64,000 nt of DNA from Paraspadella gotoi. Its lineage: Eukaryota > Chaetognatha. The notes beneath the pieces are model-generated. The model saw only the letters and a program-made list of their open reading frames with translations. It was not told where the DNA came from and did not search any database. The DNA lies in NCBI GenBank assembly GCA_051294375.1, contig CM119270.1, forward strand, positions 20,005,160-20,069,159, in the 5' to 3' direction. The position numbers were made by a program, and so were the translations under genes. This document shows, in pieces, positions 48,386 to 61,589 of the stretch; positions within the stretch are counted from its first letter, which is position 1, and each line of letters begins with the position of its first letter.

Positions 48386-51300
48386 CCACTCTTTTCCTGT
48401 GTTCATTCCTACCCGCCATAAGCGATGCTTATGACATGATTATTTAGATCAACGTTCAATTTTGCGACGAACTCAACTGCTCTGTCCGCAACTTCATCGC
48501 TCCTTTTTTCTCTCCCTTGTCTCTCCGCCCAATCATTTCCCCGCCACCGCGCCCCGCCGCCCGCCGCCAGCCCCCTCCCCTGGAGAACTTAGCCAAAAGG
48601 GCAGAAAACGTCAAAATGCATTTACTTCTTTTTTTTTCCTTTTGAAAAAAAAAAAAGAAAACAGAAAAAGGAAAAAAATTTCCTCCGAAAAAAACAATTC
48701 GCGTAAAGGAGATTTCACGGCCCTCGCCCCCCCCCCCCCAGAGGACGAGGCTGAAAGGGGGGATTTTCTTTCATTTTTTTACTTGTCTTCTTTATTTCTT
48801 TTTTTCTTTTCCTTTCCCTGGTTACAGATAACTGAATGAGCCACTTTTCGAGTTAAACGTTTCATTTAAAACAGTAAACGTCTCGCCATTGTGCAAAATT
48901 CTATGTAATTTAATAATTTTATTTATAAAACAATTGTTTTAAATATTCAGTTAGCTATTTTTTTTAATTTTACTACCTGATAGAAATTGTATACATATAT
49001 GTAATCATTAAAAACGGGCATTAATTGAAATATATATCCTTGAGTCTAAAATCAAAACTTCAAATCCAATCCCCCATAACTTGAAGTCACATTCTTATTT
49101 TAATCCGAATTTAAATCCAAAATCTACTCATTTTTAATTCCCGAATAAAATTCCAAATCTTAATCTCATTTTAAATCCGAATTTAAAATCCAAATCTGTA
49201 TTTTATTTTACAATTCGAATTTAAACACCAAATCTGATCTCAATTATTAAATTCCGAATTTCAAAACAAATCTAATGCTAAATCTAAATTCGAATCCAAA
49301 ATCTAAATCCGGAATCTAAAATTTAAATTCCCTTTCCTGTATTAAAAGTATTTTATCCTTTCGTTGTTTTACTGAACGAAACTCAATTTCTGCGGTAAAA
49401 AAATTTTCGCGACTGTTTCTTCACCTTTCACTTTTCACGCGCCAATTTTGCATAAGTTTGTTGAAGATCCCATGGGGCGGGGGAAACGTGAGTATGACAG
49501 AGACAGAGACAGAAGAGAGGAATTTCGAAAGTAGCATGGAGAGAATGTAAGACAAAGTGCGGAATAAAATAAAAATGCTATTTTTATCTTTTTAATTTTT
49601 AAAATGAAAGTTTAAATTTCGACAAATCAGGAGTTGAAAAGTTGAATTTATAACTATAAGAAATTGATAAGAACTTTGTTTTTTATCAAGGCCGGTTGAA
49701 GAATTGTGCTCGTCCCTTACTCGGATCGAAAGACTCTGGGGCAAAAGGAGAGGTGAAGTGGTTGGTTAAGAGGGTAAGGAAAGAGTAAGATAATGCGAAA
49801 GAGGCGTGCAGGCAACTTCAAAGGTGAGAAGCGAGATGGAATTCCTTGAAACGTGCTAGACTCGATTTTCGTAAATTCGTTTAACAACCAATATTAAAAT
49901 AAAATAAGCAATCATAACTCCCTGACTCCGGATAAGCGCTCATGACAATGGTGGCTTAGGGCCTCCATTAATACTAGCATTTGTACGTAGTTGGACTTTT
50001 CTGGTAACATTTTTATCCTCTTGATCACTTATCATTGGATCTAGACTCTCTCTCTCTCTCTCTCATCCTCTCTCTCTTCTCTCCTCTCTCTCTCTCTCTC
50101 TCTCTTCTCTCTTCTCTCTCTTTCTCTCTTCTCTCTCTCTCCTCTCTCTCCTTATCAGTTGAAAATGCGCAAAAGACATCGCCTAGCTCTGTGTAGCCAA
50201 ATCTATAAACTGATGACCGCGGCCCCGAAATTAGACAATCCTATTCGAGTTGATTGTAATTCGTATAAATATTTCCTCCGCAAAACATTATTATTTTTAT
50301 CAAATAAGAATTTGATTTTTTCCTTCAGGAATTCATGACGCATCACGGGATTCCGATGCCACCGACGCAGGACTCAACCCCTCAAAGCGGAAATCTCAAC
50401 AAATAACAAAAATCGATTGCGAGAATTTCGAAATCGGAAGTGACGAGATTACACAAATTTTAAAGTATACAATTTATAAGATTGTAGCGGCACAGGATAT
50501 ATTTGATCTTTATATATAATCTTTTGATGCTAGAAATATAAATATTAAAATATTAAAGACATATTGTATTGGAGTGTCATTGAAGTTTGGATAGTTAATC
50601 AGAAGGCGCGTGAAAATAACTAAACAATGATGTGAGGTGCGTATGTGTGCGAAGAGAGAGAAAGAGAGAGAAGAGAGAGGCAAGAGACGAGAGAGAGAGA
50701 GAGCAGCGAGAGAAGAGAGAGATGCAGAGAGCGATAGAGGAGAGAGAGAGAAGATGACGAGAAGAGAGACCACGTAAATCGGGTTTGACTCACAGAGTCG
50801 AAACCTTTGTTTTAAAAAACATGACCCTTTTGTCTTTATTTCTCAGACATGATGATCCAAAAAAGATTTTCTTGAGCCAAAAAAACTTGGAATCGTTGAA
50901 TGAAGAAAAAAATAAAAATTCATAAACAAAGACGCCTTTTCCAGTTCTTTTTAAGAAGCTTAGAATAATATCGGCCACTATTATTTGAAAAGCGACCTAT
51001 TCTGTCCTACTCATAAAATCTTTTATAATTTATTTTAATATATTTTTTAAAAAATTACATTATTTTTTTAAACTTTAATTATAAAATTTAATCATGTTAA
51101 TATTTAAACCTAATGTTAAATACTATCTTTTTAATACCTAACAATATTTATCTATAACCCTAATTTCTTAAATCCTTATTAAATTCTTTGGATAATCTAT
51201 AAAAACCTAATCCTCTTTAACCATAACCGATGACTTTAGTTTTAAAACTTGCGTAAAATAATTTAATTATAAATTTGAATTTTAGATGATAATGGGTTAG

Positions 51301-52889
51301 TTTATTAGAAAAAATTTATTTCTCAATTGTAATAAAACTAATATGTTAGAACAAAAAACTTAACTTTCAGGGCAAAATGTCGGAAGCGAACTTGGAAGAT
51401 TCGCCAAGTCAAGATTCTTTCCTATTCTCATCCTCCGCCTTTGGAAGGGGAGAGGAATATTTAGGACCGCATGGAAGGGTTGAAACAAACAAACAATAAA
51501 AGAAATCAATAAAAAATCAATAAATCAATAAATCATATTAAAACAATAAATCGATAAATAAATCATCAAAATCTTTAGAATCTTTTAGAATCTTTATTTT
51601 GTGATTTACTTTTTCGATTGATCATGATTCCCTCTTTTTCTCATTCATTTAATTAATTTTTTAAATTTTGTTCTTGAACTCATTGGGTCGCATTCTTTCT
51701 TTTTATAAAAAAATTATTTATTTATTTATTTAATCAATTCATTTAATTCATTCATTCACTTCGATTTATCCATTCATTCATTCAATCATCCATCCATTCA
51801 TTCACTCATTCATTCTTTTCCACTTTTTCTCTTTGACAGCGATCACGTGACCACGGTCCCTAACAGTGGCTCGATTCCGAATTTGACTCAAATCGAAATC
51901 GAGAAAGATCGATTCGCATTTGGATGAAATTGATTTTCGTCGTTTATGGGATCAACTCAATCGCCGCCATTAAAATGTTCAAGTAGTTTATTATTGAGCG
52001 ATTCGATTGTTTTTTATAATGATCGTTGTTTCGTTTTTTTGTTGTGATTTATCGCGAATTTTAAATAAAAAAAACTTTATTAAGCATTATTTTAGCCTTT
52101 TCTTCTTTCCAATCTAACTTTAGTAAACTATAACTTTAAAATCAACTCTCTAAAGCAAATTCAAAGTCGGACAATCGATCTATCGACTATTGCGTTTTAT
52201 GATAGCCAAATATCTATCCAGGCCTTTGTAAAGAAATCACAATTCTAGTTGTACTGCAACTTTCGTAGATTAGAAACAAATCTGAACAAAAACAGCTTTT
52301 TAAATGCTTAATTAATTGTAATTAAATGTAATTAAATGCCTATCTATAAAACATTTCTGCTTTTGTTAATTAAAAAATATAGACCACTAACCAAAGTTAA
52401 ACAGAAAAAGTTAAAAAGAAAAGGTTTAATTTTTTAAAAAATATATAAATATTTTCATTATATTCTAATGACAACAATATAAAAAAATTGAAAAAAATCT
52501 TGCATCCTTTAAATTTATTAAAAAAAATTAATGTTTTTTTAAAAAAAAAAATTAACCATTTAGTTGGAACATAAAAATAACAAAACTTGGTAACTAAATA
52601 AATTGCCGTTGAAACTTTAAAAATAAATAATTATAATAATTAGGACTTTTTAACAAATATAATATGATTCATAATATTATATTGTTCCCTAAAAAACGTC
52701 ATAAAGATTCTTTTTTTTATTTACGTCCATAAAAGGCGAAAAGCAAACTAGCTGGGCGGATAACTACCATAATTCGTATAGTTTCCTCCACTCTCATTCT
52801 ATTCCACTGACTCCTCCACATATCTTTCTCTAATTTTCTCTCGCGACCCACCCTCCTCCCTGCTCCTTCTCTCCTCGTGATTTCCATAC

Positions 52890-55106
52890 ACAGCGATGAG
52901 AGTCACGAGGACTTCACGATAATACCGCAAGAGATTGTGGCGTCATGAACGAGGCGTTCGAGCGTCCGCGCGCCGACGCCGCTTTCCTCTTCACGCGACC
53001 TGAACTCGAGAGCTTCTGTGTGGTTTCGCGCGGAAGTCTCAGCTAGGGTGCAAAGGTGAGGGCTCTGGGTGGTGAGAAAAGGGGTTGAGTGGAGGATGCC
53101 GGAGAGAGCGGGAAAGATTCGAGGTCAGATAGCTCATTGTATTTAATATATGGATTAGGGGTACCCCACTCAGTTGGTCATGTTCAAAAATTAGAATGAG
53201 TCACCATGCTCACAATGGAAAAATGTATATCTAGTTGTATTACATTTTAATGCTTTCACACTTGTTCTTACTATGGTATACATACCCAAATAATTATAAC
53301 TTTTAATATTTATTTATAGATTGTTTGGAGTACGTGTAACCCAATGGAAGCCATAACCCACATAAGCTTGTACAAAGTCAGGCTTTATGCGATAGTTATT
53401 TGCGTGAATGAATGAATAATTGAAATAAATATTTATAATTTTGTCACCAATTTACATGAACTGGCGTCTAAAAATTAAAAAAATAATACAGACAACAGGA
53501 CAACGACGACAACGACAACGACAAACGACGACCCGAATTCACCCCCAGCGCCGGGAGTCACGCGGTGCAGCGGAAAACAGAGCAGACGACGCGCAAGAAT
53601 TTGACATTGACGAATTTATGTCCTTGGCCCTGAGCGGGGCGGAACCCACGGCCGTCGGGATTCGTGAGCGGGCTGGGGTAGTGAAAGGGCGCGGGCTGCG
53701 TGGGGAGGGGCCTTGCCCTGGGGGAGGGCTGTGATCGAGGGATGTGGCGAAGCGGCGAGTGAGGGAGACGTGAGTGAAGGCGATTGGAGATTCACCGGAG
53801 ATGTCACTATGACGGACGGGAATTTCTTGGAAAGAAAAAAAAATATGATTATGGATCGATACAAAGATTCATAGATTTGATTATAAATAGATTACGTAAA
53901 TCTATGATTGACTGAATGCTCACCGCCGGTTGATTTAAACGAAATGCAACAACGGCAATCTCGTTTTTGAAAATGCTTTACTCCGCGACGGCTGCGCAGA
54001 CACTGCGGCCGCCGCCGCCCCGCCCGCCCCCCTTTCTATCCCGCGTCAACGCCCACATCCCGGTTTGTATCGAAGATTCGATCTAAAAATCAAAACTGTA
54101 AAATTAAATTAAAAATGTTATCGTTGTTACAACTAAATATTTTTTCCCAGCTCATTTTTATATTGTTAAATTAAAAAAGTAAGGGTTAAATTTTGTGCAT
54201 TCGTCGTCGTACCTCGGTCCGATTACAGCTTTAATTTCACAATAAATTAATTATTTTAACTCAAAATATTTGGGTTATCGTTATGTTTAGGGTTTGGTTA
54301 AGAATTTGCGTTTAGAAATTTTTAAGGAGATTATGTAGAGATTAAGTATGGTTTAGATATTAGGTTTGGGGATTAGTATTATTGTAATTGGTAAAAGGTT
54401 TAAACTAGAGATTAACTATTTTGAGTAGCGTAATAGGGGGGGAAGGGTTTCTGCTTTTTTCGAAAATGTCACTGTCACACTAATTTTTTCATCTACATCT
54501 CGAAAAAAGACATTCGCCGAATTCACGTCCTCTCATATTTCTTTTTTTCGTCATTGTCGTCCACATAATCGTCGTCGTCATCGTCGTCGTCGTCGGTCGT
54601 TCACTTTTCCTTTTCATTTTCCATCGAAGATCTGATGACGTTCATCAACTCACCCATCGACGTCTTCCACTGGATGAAGATCGCAAGCGGTCGTCGTCGT
54701 TCGTCTTCGTCGTCACGGCGGCGCCCCATTCGCTGATTGTTGTTTCTTTTGTAACTGAAACTTTATGCTGTCACCTCTTTCTTTTTGTTCTCGAATACCT
54801 GTGAGGGAACGAGTCTATGTGTCACACGCGCCGCCCGGCCGCCCGCGTCCGCCGACCGCCGCGCAGCCGCCAGCCGCCGCCGCCGATTTCAACCGCATTC
54901 CGCTCGCGCTCCGAACCTCGACCCTTGGGCGGCGTTTCTCGAGCGCGCGCCCTGCCAACTCCCGCTGCTGCCCCGCGCGCCGCCGCCGTCGCCGCTCTCG
55001 ACCTCTCGACCTCTCGACGCGCTGATCAATCGAGCGAAACTTTGACTCCTTTTCTTTTTGGATGTCGCTGTCTCGTTTGTGTCGTCGTCGTTGTCGTCGT
55101 CTTCCT
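52890..55106 (-). pseudogene. CD225/dispanin-like gene, copy 1, broken by indels
   Basis: Reverse-strand counterpart of the gene at 61590-63692. The same exons are recognisable: acidic/Gly-rich near 54670-55106, Ala-rich near 53920-54090, Pro-rich plus first membrane helix near 53560-53830, second helix near 52900-53045. Frames are interrupted by single-base differences. Confidence 0.7.
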
Positions 55107-55422
55107 CTGGTAAGACTTTCGTTTAAACGAGAACAGATTGGCTTCCTTTGTCATTCATAATTTTTCTTTCTATTATTTTACGACTAATTTAATTAATTTG
55201 ATTTTTTTATTGATACATGTTTTTTTCCTGATACCAATTTTACATACGTTAGCTTTATTGTTCCGCTAACTTTTTTAAAGTGTTTTTTTTTTAACGAAAT
55301 TAAATGATTAATTATCATTTCACAATATCTTTACCCACTTACAATATTTCAACTATTGTTTTCTACGCAGTTTCGAAGAATTTCGTCGTGATTTTATCTC
55401 TCTCTTTCCTCCTTGAAATCAG

Positions 55423-57511
55423 CGGAAGAGAAAAAAGTTTTGGGCGAAAAATTAGTTGGAATCGTGAACACGAATATGATGCATCACGCGCAGCTGACGA
55501 CGCCTTGGTCCGTGCTGGAGTCGGAGGAGGTAAGGCGGTTGATGGGGATGTTGTTTTCGATGTTGTCTGAGGTTGTTGGTGTTGTCGTTGACGTTGTTTA
55601 GGCCGTTGTTGTTCGAATTCTCGTAAATTTTAGACATAATTGTGGTCAGATAAAAAAAAATCGAATCGAATCGAATCGAATCGAATTCAGATTAAATTAA
55701 ATTAAATTAAATTAAATTAAATTAAATTAAATTAAATTAAATTAAATTAAATTAAATTAAATTCAAATTAAATTAATTTAAATTAAATTTAATTTAATAA
55801 AATCCATCTCGACTCAGGAAGCGGCTCTGACGAGATACTCGACGGACGGCCTCTGGGTGCTGCCCTCTTTCCTCAACACGGGGTCGTCGACGAACGTGTT
55901 GGCGATTTGCGTCGGGGACGTCCTCTTCTGCAAAGCGTCGCGGGAGATCAGGCGAGTTTATGAGTTCGTTTCCTTGTTATTTAGTCTTTTATTTATTTTA
56001 ATGATTAGTTATATTACGCTTATATCACTCAAGATAGTTTTGAGATTGAAATTGCTAAGTTTATTCCGCCACTAGACTTGATTGACATGATGGCTCATTG
56101 AGAAAAGCTCATAAATTCACAACCCGCGTATGTAGGACGGGTCTGAATCGCTTTGGAGCCCTCTTAAGAGACACTATGCTGACAAGAAGTTCCAGGCGAT
56201 GAACTGTTTTCTCTTGACTTGATCACCAATCCCCACTCCCCACTCCCCACTCCGTACTCGTCACTCCCCACTCACCACAAGATGTTCCAGGCGCTGAACT
56301 GTTTTCTCCCCTGACGAAGAGTCACATATAGTCTTCACTTGATCCCCACTCCTCACTCCCCACTCCCCACAAGATGTTCCAGGCGCTGCAACTGTTTTCT
56401 CTTGACTTGATCAACCACTCCCCACTCCCCACTCCCCCACTCCCCACTCCTCACTCCCCACTCACCACAAGATGTTCCAGGCGCTGAACTGTTTTCTCCC
56501 CTGACGAAGAGTCACATATAGTCTTCATTGATCCCCACTCCTCACTCCCCACTCCCCACAAGATGTTCCAGCGCTGAACTGTTTTCTCTGACTTGATCAC
56601 CACTCCCCACTCCCCACTCCCCACTCCTCACTCCCACTCCCCACAAGATGTTCCAGGCGCTGAACTGTTTTCTCCGCTGACGAAGAGTCACATATAGTCT
56701 CACTTGATCCCCACTCCTCACTCCCCACTCCCCACAAGATGTTCCAGGCGCTGAACTGTTTTCTCTTGACTTGATCACCACTCCCCACTCCCACTCCCCA
56801 CTCCCCACTCCCCACTCCCACTCCCACAAGATGTTCCAGGCGCTGAACTGTTTTCTCCGCTGTACGAAGAGTCACATATAGTCTTCACTTGATCCCCACT
56901 CCTCACTCCCCACTTCCCCACAAGATGTTCCAGGCGCTGAAACTGTTTTCTCCCCTGACGAAGAGTCACATATAGTCTTCACTTGATCCCACTCCTCACT
57001 CCCCACTCCCCACAAGATGTTCCAGGCGCTGAACTGTTTTTCTCTTGACTTGATTCACCACTCCCCACTCCCCACTCCCCACTCCCCACTCCTCACTCCT
57101 CACTCCCCACAAGATGTTCCAGGCGCTGAACTGTTTTCTCCGCTGACGAAGAATGCACATATTGTCTTCACTTGATCCCCACTCCTCACTCCCCCACTCC
57201 CCACAAGATGTTCCACGCGCTGAACTGTTTTCTCTGACTTGATCACCACTCCCCACTCCCCACTCCCACTCCCCACTCCCCACTCCCCACCCCCACAAGA
57301 TGTTCCAGGCGCTGAACTGTTTTTCTCGCTGACGAAGAGTCACATATAGTCTTCACTTGATCCCCACTCTTTCCTGGTTCATTCCACCCGCATAGCGATG
57401 CTGTATGACATATTTTAGGATCAACGTTCAATGTTGCGACGAACTCAATGTCTCTGTCCGCAACTCATCGCTTCCTTTTTTTCTCTCCCTTGTCTCTCCG
57501 CCAATCTTTCC

Positions 57512-57542
<31 letters not shown>

Positions 57543-58919
57543 CCCCCTCCCCTGGAGAATTAGCCAAAGGCAGAAACGTCAAAATGATTTATTCTTTTTT
57601 TTTCCTTGAAAAAAAAAAAAAGAAACAGAAAAAGAAAAAAATTTTCTCCGAAAAAAATCTGCGTTTAAGGAGATCAGGCCTCGCCCCCACCCCCGAGACG
57701 AGGCTGAAAGGGGGGATTTTCTTTTCATTTTTTTACTTTTCTTCTTATATTCTTTTTTTCTTTCCTTTCCCTGGTTACAATAACTGAATGAGCACTTTTC
57801 GAGGTTAACGTTTCATTAAAACAGTAAACGTCTCGCTTTGCAAAATTCTATAATTTAATAATTTTATTTATAAAACAATTGTTTTAAATATCAGTTAGCT
57901 ATTTTTTTAATTTTCTACCTGTAGAAATTGTATACATATATGTACATTAAAAAGGGGCATAATTTGAAATATATATCCTGATCTAAATCAAAACTTCAAA
58001 TCCGAATCCATATTTGAATCCAATTCTTATTTTAAATCCGAATTTAAATCCAAATCTGACTCTTATTTTAATTCCGAATTAAAATCCAAATCTAATTCTC
58101 ATTTTAAATCCGAATTTAAATCCAAATCTGATTTTTATTTTCAATTCGAATTTAAAACCAAATCTGATTCTCATTTTAAATCCGAATTCAAAACCAAATC
58201 TAAATCTAAATCTAAATTCGAATCCAAATCTAAATCCGAATCTAAATCTAAATCCTTTCCTTATAAAAGTATTTTTCCTTTCGTTGTTTACTGAACGAAA
58301 ACTCAATTTCTGGGTGAAAAATTTTCGGCGACTTTTCTTCACCTTTTCACTTTTCACGCGCAATTTTGATAAGTTTTGTGAAATCCCTGGGGGGGGGGGA
58401 ACGTGAGTATGACAGAGACAGAGACAGAGAGAGAATTCGAAAGTAGATGGAGAGAATGTAAGACAAAGAGCGGATAAATAAAATGCTATTTATCTTATAA
58501 TTTTTAAAATGAAAGTTTAAATTTCGACAAATCAGAGTGAAAAGTTGAATTTATAACAAAGAAATTGATAAGAAACTTTGGTTTTTTATCAGGGCCGGTG
58601 AAGAATTGCTCGTCCCTTACTCGATCGAAAGACTCTGGGGCAAAAGAGAGGTGAGTGTTGGTTAAGAGGGTAAGGAAAGATAAGATAATGCGAAAGAGGG
58701 TGAGGCAACTTCAAAGGTGAGAAGCGAGATGGATTCTTGAAACTGCTAGACTCGATTTTCGTAAATTCGTAAAACCAATATTAAAATAAAATAAGCAATC
58801 ATAACCCCTGACTCCGGAAAGGCTATGGACAATGGTGGGCTTAGGCCTCCATTAATAACGTAGCATTGTACGTAGTGGACTTTTCTGGTAACATTTTTCC
58901 TCTGATCACTTTCATTTGG

Positions 58920-58961
<42 letters not shown>

Positions 58962-59514
58962 TCTCTCCGTCTGCTCTCTCTCTCTTTCTCTCGTCTCTCT
59001 CTCATCTCCCCTCTCCTCTCTAATCAGTGAAAATGGCTGCAAAAGACTCGCCTAGCTCTTGTAGCCAAATCTATAAACTGATGGACCCGGGCCGAAATTA
59101 GACAATCCTATTCGAGTTGATTGTAATTCGTATAAATATTTCCTCCGCAACATTATTATTTTTTATCAAATAAGAATTTGATTTTTCCTCAGGAATTCAT
59201 GACGCATCACGGGATTCCGATGCCACCTGACGAGGACTCACCGCTCAAAGGGAAATCTCAACAAATGAACAAAATCGATGCGAGAATTTCGGAAATCGGA
59301 AGTGAGAGATTACAAATTTAAAGTATTACAATTTAGATTGTAGCGGCACAGGATATATTTGATTTATATATATCTTTTGATGGCTAGAAATATAAATAAA
59401 ATATAAAGACATATTGTATTGAGTGTCATTGAAGTTTTGGATAGTTAATCAGAAGGCGCGTGAAAATAACTAACAATGATGTGGGTGCGTATGTGTGAGA
59501 GAGAGAGAGAGAGA

Positions 59515-59566
<52 letters not shown>

Positions 59567-60748
59567 ACGTAAATCGGGTTTGACCTCACGAGGTCGAAAC
59601 CTTTGTTTTAAAAACGATGACCCTTTTGTCTTTATTTTCTCAGACATGATGATCCAAAAAAGATTTTCTGAAGCCGAAAAAAACTTGGAATCGTTGATGA
59701 AGAAAAATAAAAATCTCATAAACAAAGACGCCATTTTGGCCGAGTTGCTTTTTAAGAAGGTAGAATAATATCGGCACTATTATTCGAAAGCGACCTAATT
59801 CTGTTCCTTAATCATAAAATCTTTTTATAATTTAATTTTAATATATTTTTAAAAAAATTAATTATTTTTTAAACTTTAATTAAAATTTAATCATGTTAAT
59901 TATTAAACCTAATGTTAAATACTATCTTTTAATACTAAATATTTATCCTTAACCCTAATTCTTAATCCTTATTAAATCTTTGGAATAATCTATAAACCTA
60001 ATCTTTAACCATAACCGATGACTTTGTTTTAAAACTTGTAAAATAATTTAATTATAAATTTAATTTTAGATTGAAATGGGTAGTTATTAGAAAATATTTA
60101 TTTCTCAATTTAATAAAACTAATATTTAGAACAAACTAACTTTCAGGCAAAATGTCGGAGCGAACTTGGAGATTCGCCAAGTCAAGTTCTTTCTATTCTC
60201 ATCTCCGCTTTGGAAGCGGAGAGGAAATTTAGACCGCATGGAAGGTGAAACAAACAAACAATAAAGAAATCAATAAAGAAATCAATAAATCAATAAATCA
60301 ATCATTAAAACAATAAATCGATAAATAAATCATCAAAATCTTTAGAATCTTTAGAATCTTTATTTGTGAATTTACTTTTTCATTTGATTCATTGATTCCC
60401 TCTTTTTCTCACTTCATTAATTAATTTTTTTAAATTTTGTTCTTGAACTCATTGGTCGATTCTTTCGTTTTTTAAAAAAAATTATTTATTTATTTATTTA
60501 ATCAATCATTTAATCATTCATTCACTCGATTTATCCATTCATTCATTCAATCATCCATCCATTCATTCACTCATTCATTCTTTCCACTTTTTCTCTTTGA
60601 CAGCGATCACGTGACCACGGTCCTTCAGTGGCTTCGATTTCCGAATTTGACTCAAATCGAAATCGAGAAAATCGATTCGATTTTGGATGAAATGATTTTC
60701 GTCGTTTATGGATCAACTCAATCCGCCGCCATTAAAATGTTCAAGTAG
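55423..60748 (+). CDS. TPR-SET protein, 3' exons (copy 2), degenerate SET motif
   Basis: Exons: 55423-55529, 55818-55951, 58593-58650, 59193-59301, 59644-59759, 60147-60244, 60604-60748 (TAG). Phases chain without correction. The first reads EEKKVLGEKLVGIVNTNMMH. The second holds DGLWVLPSFL then NTGSSTN, where SET proteins have NHSCxPN, then VGDVLFCKASREIR. The third, AGEELLVPYSIERLWGKRE, matches the end of SET domains (GEE and the conserved Tyr). It joins the second only through a GC donor, CAG/GCGAGT. Remaining exons (MMIQKRFSEAEKNLESL, then ALEAERKFRPHG, then a helical end IEKIDSILDEMIFVVYG) are probably TPR/helical as in related proteins. No post-SET cysteine cluster is seen. With His, Ser and Cys of the motif replaced, methyltransferase activity is doubtful. 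Confidence 0.78.
55660..55800. repeat. (AATCG)n then (AAATT)n arrays, copy 2
   Basis: Same array as 46652-46795, with about 14 AAATT units; it ends shortly before the acceptor at 55817. Confidence 0.9.
56190..57370. repeat. Composite minisatellite, copy 2
   Basis: Same alternating units as 47195-48385, unit about 170 bp, spacers of CACTCCCCACTCC. Confidence 0.92.
58000..58255. repeat. Degenerate AAATCCAAATCT repeat
   Basis: Units of AAATC(C/T)(G)AA alternating with TTTAAATCCGAATTT. Counterpart in copy 1 at 49040-49330. Confidence 0.85.
59498..59564. repeat. (GA)n microsatellite
   Basis: GA array between TPR-SET exons. The copy-1 equivalent (50655-50770) is interrupted by many single-base differences. 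Confidence 0.9.
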
Positions 60749-60832
60749 TTTTATTATTGTAGAATTCGATTGTTTTTTTATTAATGATCGTTTGTTTCGT
60801 TTTTTTTTTGTTGGATTTTATGCGAATTTTTA

Positions 60833-60838
60833 AATAAA
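60833..60838 (+). promoter_or_regulatory. Putative TPR-SET polyadenylation signal
   Basis: AATAAA 85 bp after the TAG stop, also present in copy 1. Confidence 0.5.
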
Positions 60839-61589
60839 AAAAACTTATTAAGATTATTTTAGCCTTTTCTTCTTTCCATCTAAATTTGTAAACTTAATTT
60901 AAAATTCAACTCTCTAAAGCAAATTCAAATCGGACAATCGATCTTACTATGGTTTTAGATAGCAAATATCTATCCAGGCCTTTGTAAAGAAATCACAATT
61001 CTAGTTGTACTGCAACTTTCGTAGATTAGAAACAAATCTGAACAAAACAGCTTTTTAAATGCTTAATTAATTGTAATTAAATGTAATTAAATGCTATTAT
61101 AAAACATTTCTGCTTTGTAATTAAAAAATATAGCCGACTAACCAAAGTTAAACAGAAAAAAGTTAAAAAGAAAAAGTTTATTTTAAAAAATATATAAAAA
61201 ATATTTTCATTATATTCTAATGACAACAATATAAAAAAATTTGAAAAAATCTTGCATCCTTTAAATTTATTAAAAAAATTAATGTTTTTTAAAAAAAAAA
61301 TTAACGATTTAGTTGGAACATAAAAAGTAACAAAACTTGGTAACTAAAATAATGCGTTAAACTTTAAAAATAAAATTTTATCAATTAATTAGGATCTTTT
61401 TACAAATATAATATGATATAATATGATATTGTTCCCTTAAAAAAGTCATAAATCATTTTTTTTTATTTACGTCCATAAAGCGGCGTCAAAAATTCGTAAG
61501 TTCCTCACTCCATTCTATCACTGACCCTCCAATACTTTCTCATTCTCTCCGCCCACCCCTCCTCCTCCTCCTCCTGTGATTCTATCACA
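60839..61589. other. Intergenic spacer between convergent genes
   Basis: AT-rich DNA between the TPR-SET stop and the dispanin 3' end, conserved in both copies. No feature seen besides AT-rich short repeats. Confidence 0.6.

Larger units (their letters stand above)
46402..51986 (+). pseudogene. TPR-SET 3' exons, copy 1, broken by indels
   Basis: Counterparts of all seven copy-2 exons lie near 46402-46518, 46813-46945, 49691-49752, 50339-50441, 50847-50959, 51372-51480 and 51840-51986 in the same order. Examples of damage: one T missing in the CCCTCTTCCTC stretch of the second exon, extra bases in the first and third, several in the last. The changes are spread evenly over exons and introns, as expected for sequencing error, not decay under selection. 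The NTGSSTN-coding stretch itself is the same as in copy 2. Confidence 0.8.
46380..55392. repeat. Tandem duplicated block, copy 1 (indel-rich)
   Basis: Collinear with 55393-63977 from end to end: same exons, minisatellite and microsatellites. It is about 5 percent longer because of many scattered single-base insertions, plus fewer deletions. All the coding exons compared in it are broken or shifted while the copy 2 equivalents are open. It sits beside a 25-N gap. Likely a raw-read gap fill or haplotype false duplication. Confidence 0.93.
55952..58592 (+). other. GC-AG intron of the TPR-SET gene
   Basis: About 2.6 kb, donor GCGAGT, acceptor TTTTATCAG. It contains the composite minisatellite, a C-rich stretch (57500-57560) and an AAATC(C/T)AAATC repeat at 58000-58255. 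Confidence 0.75.
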
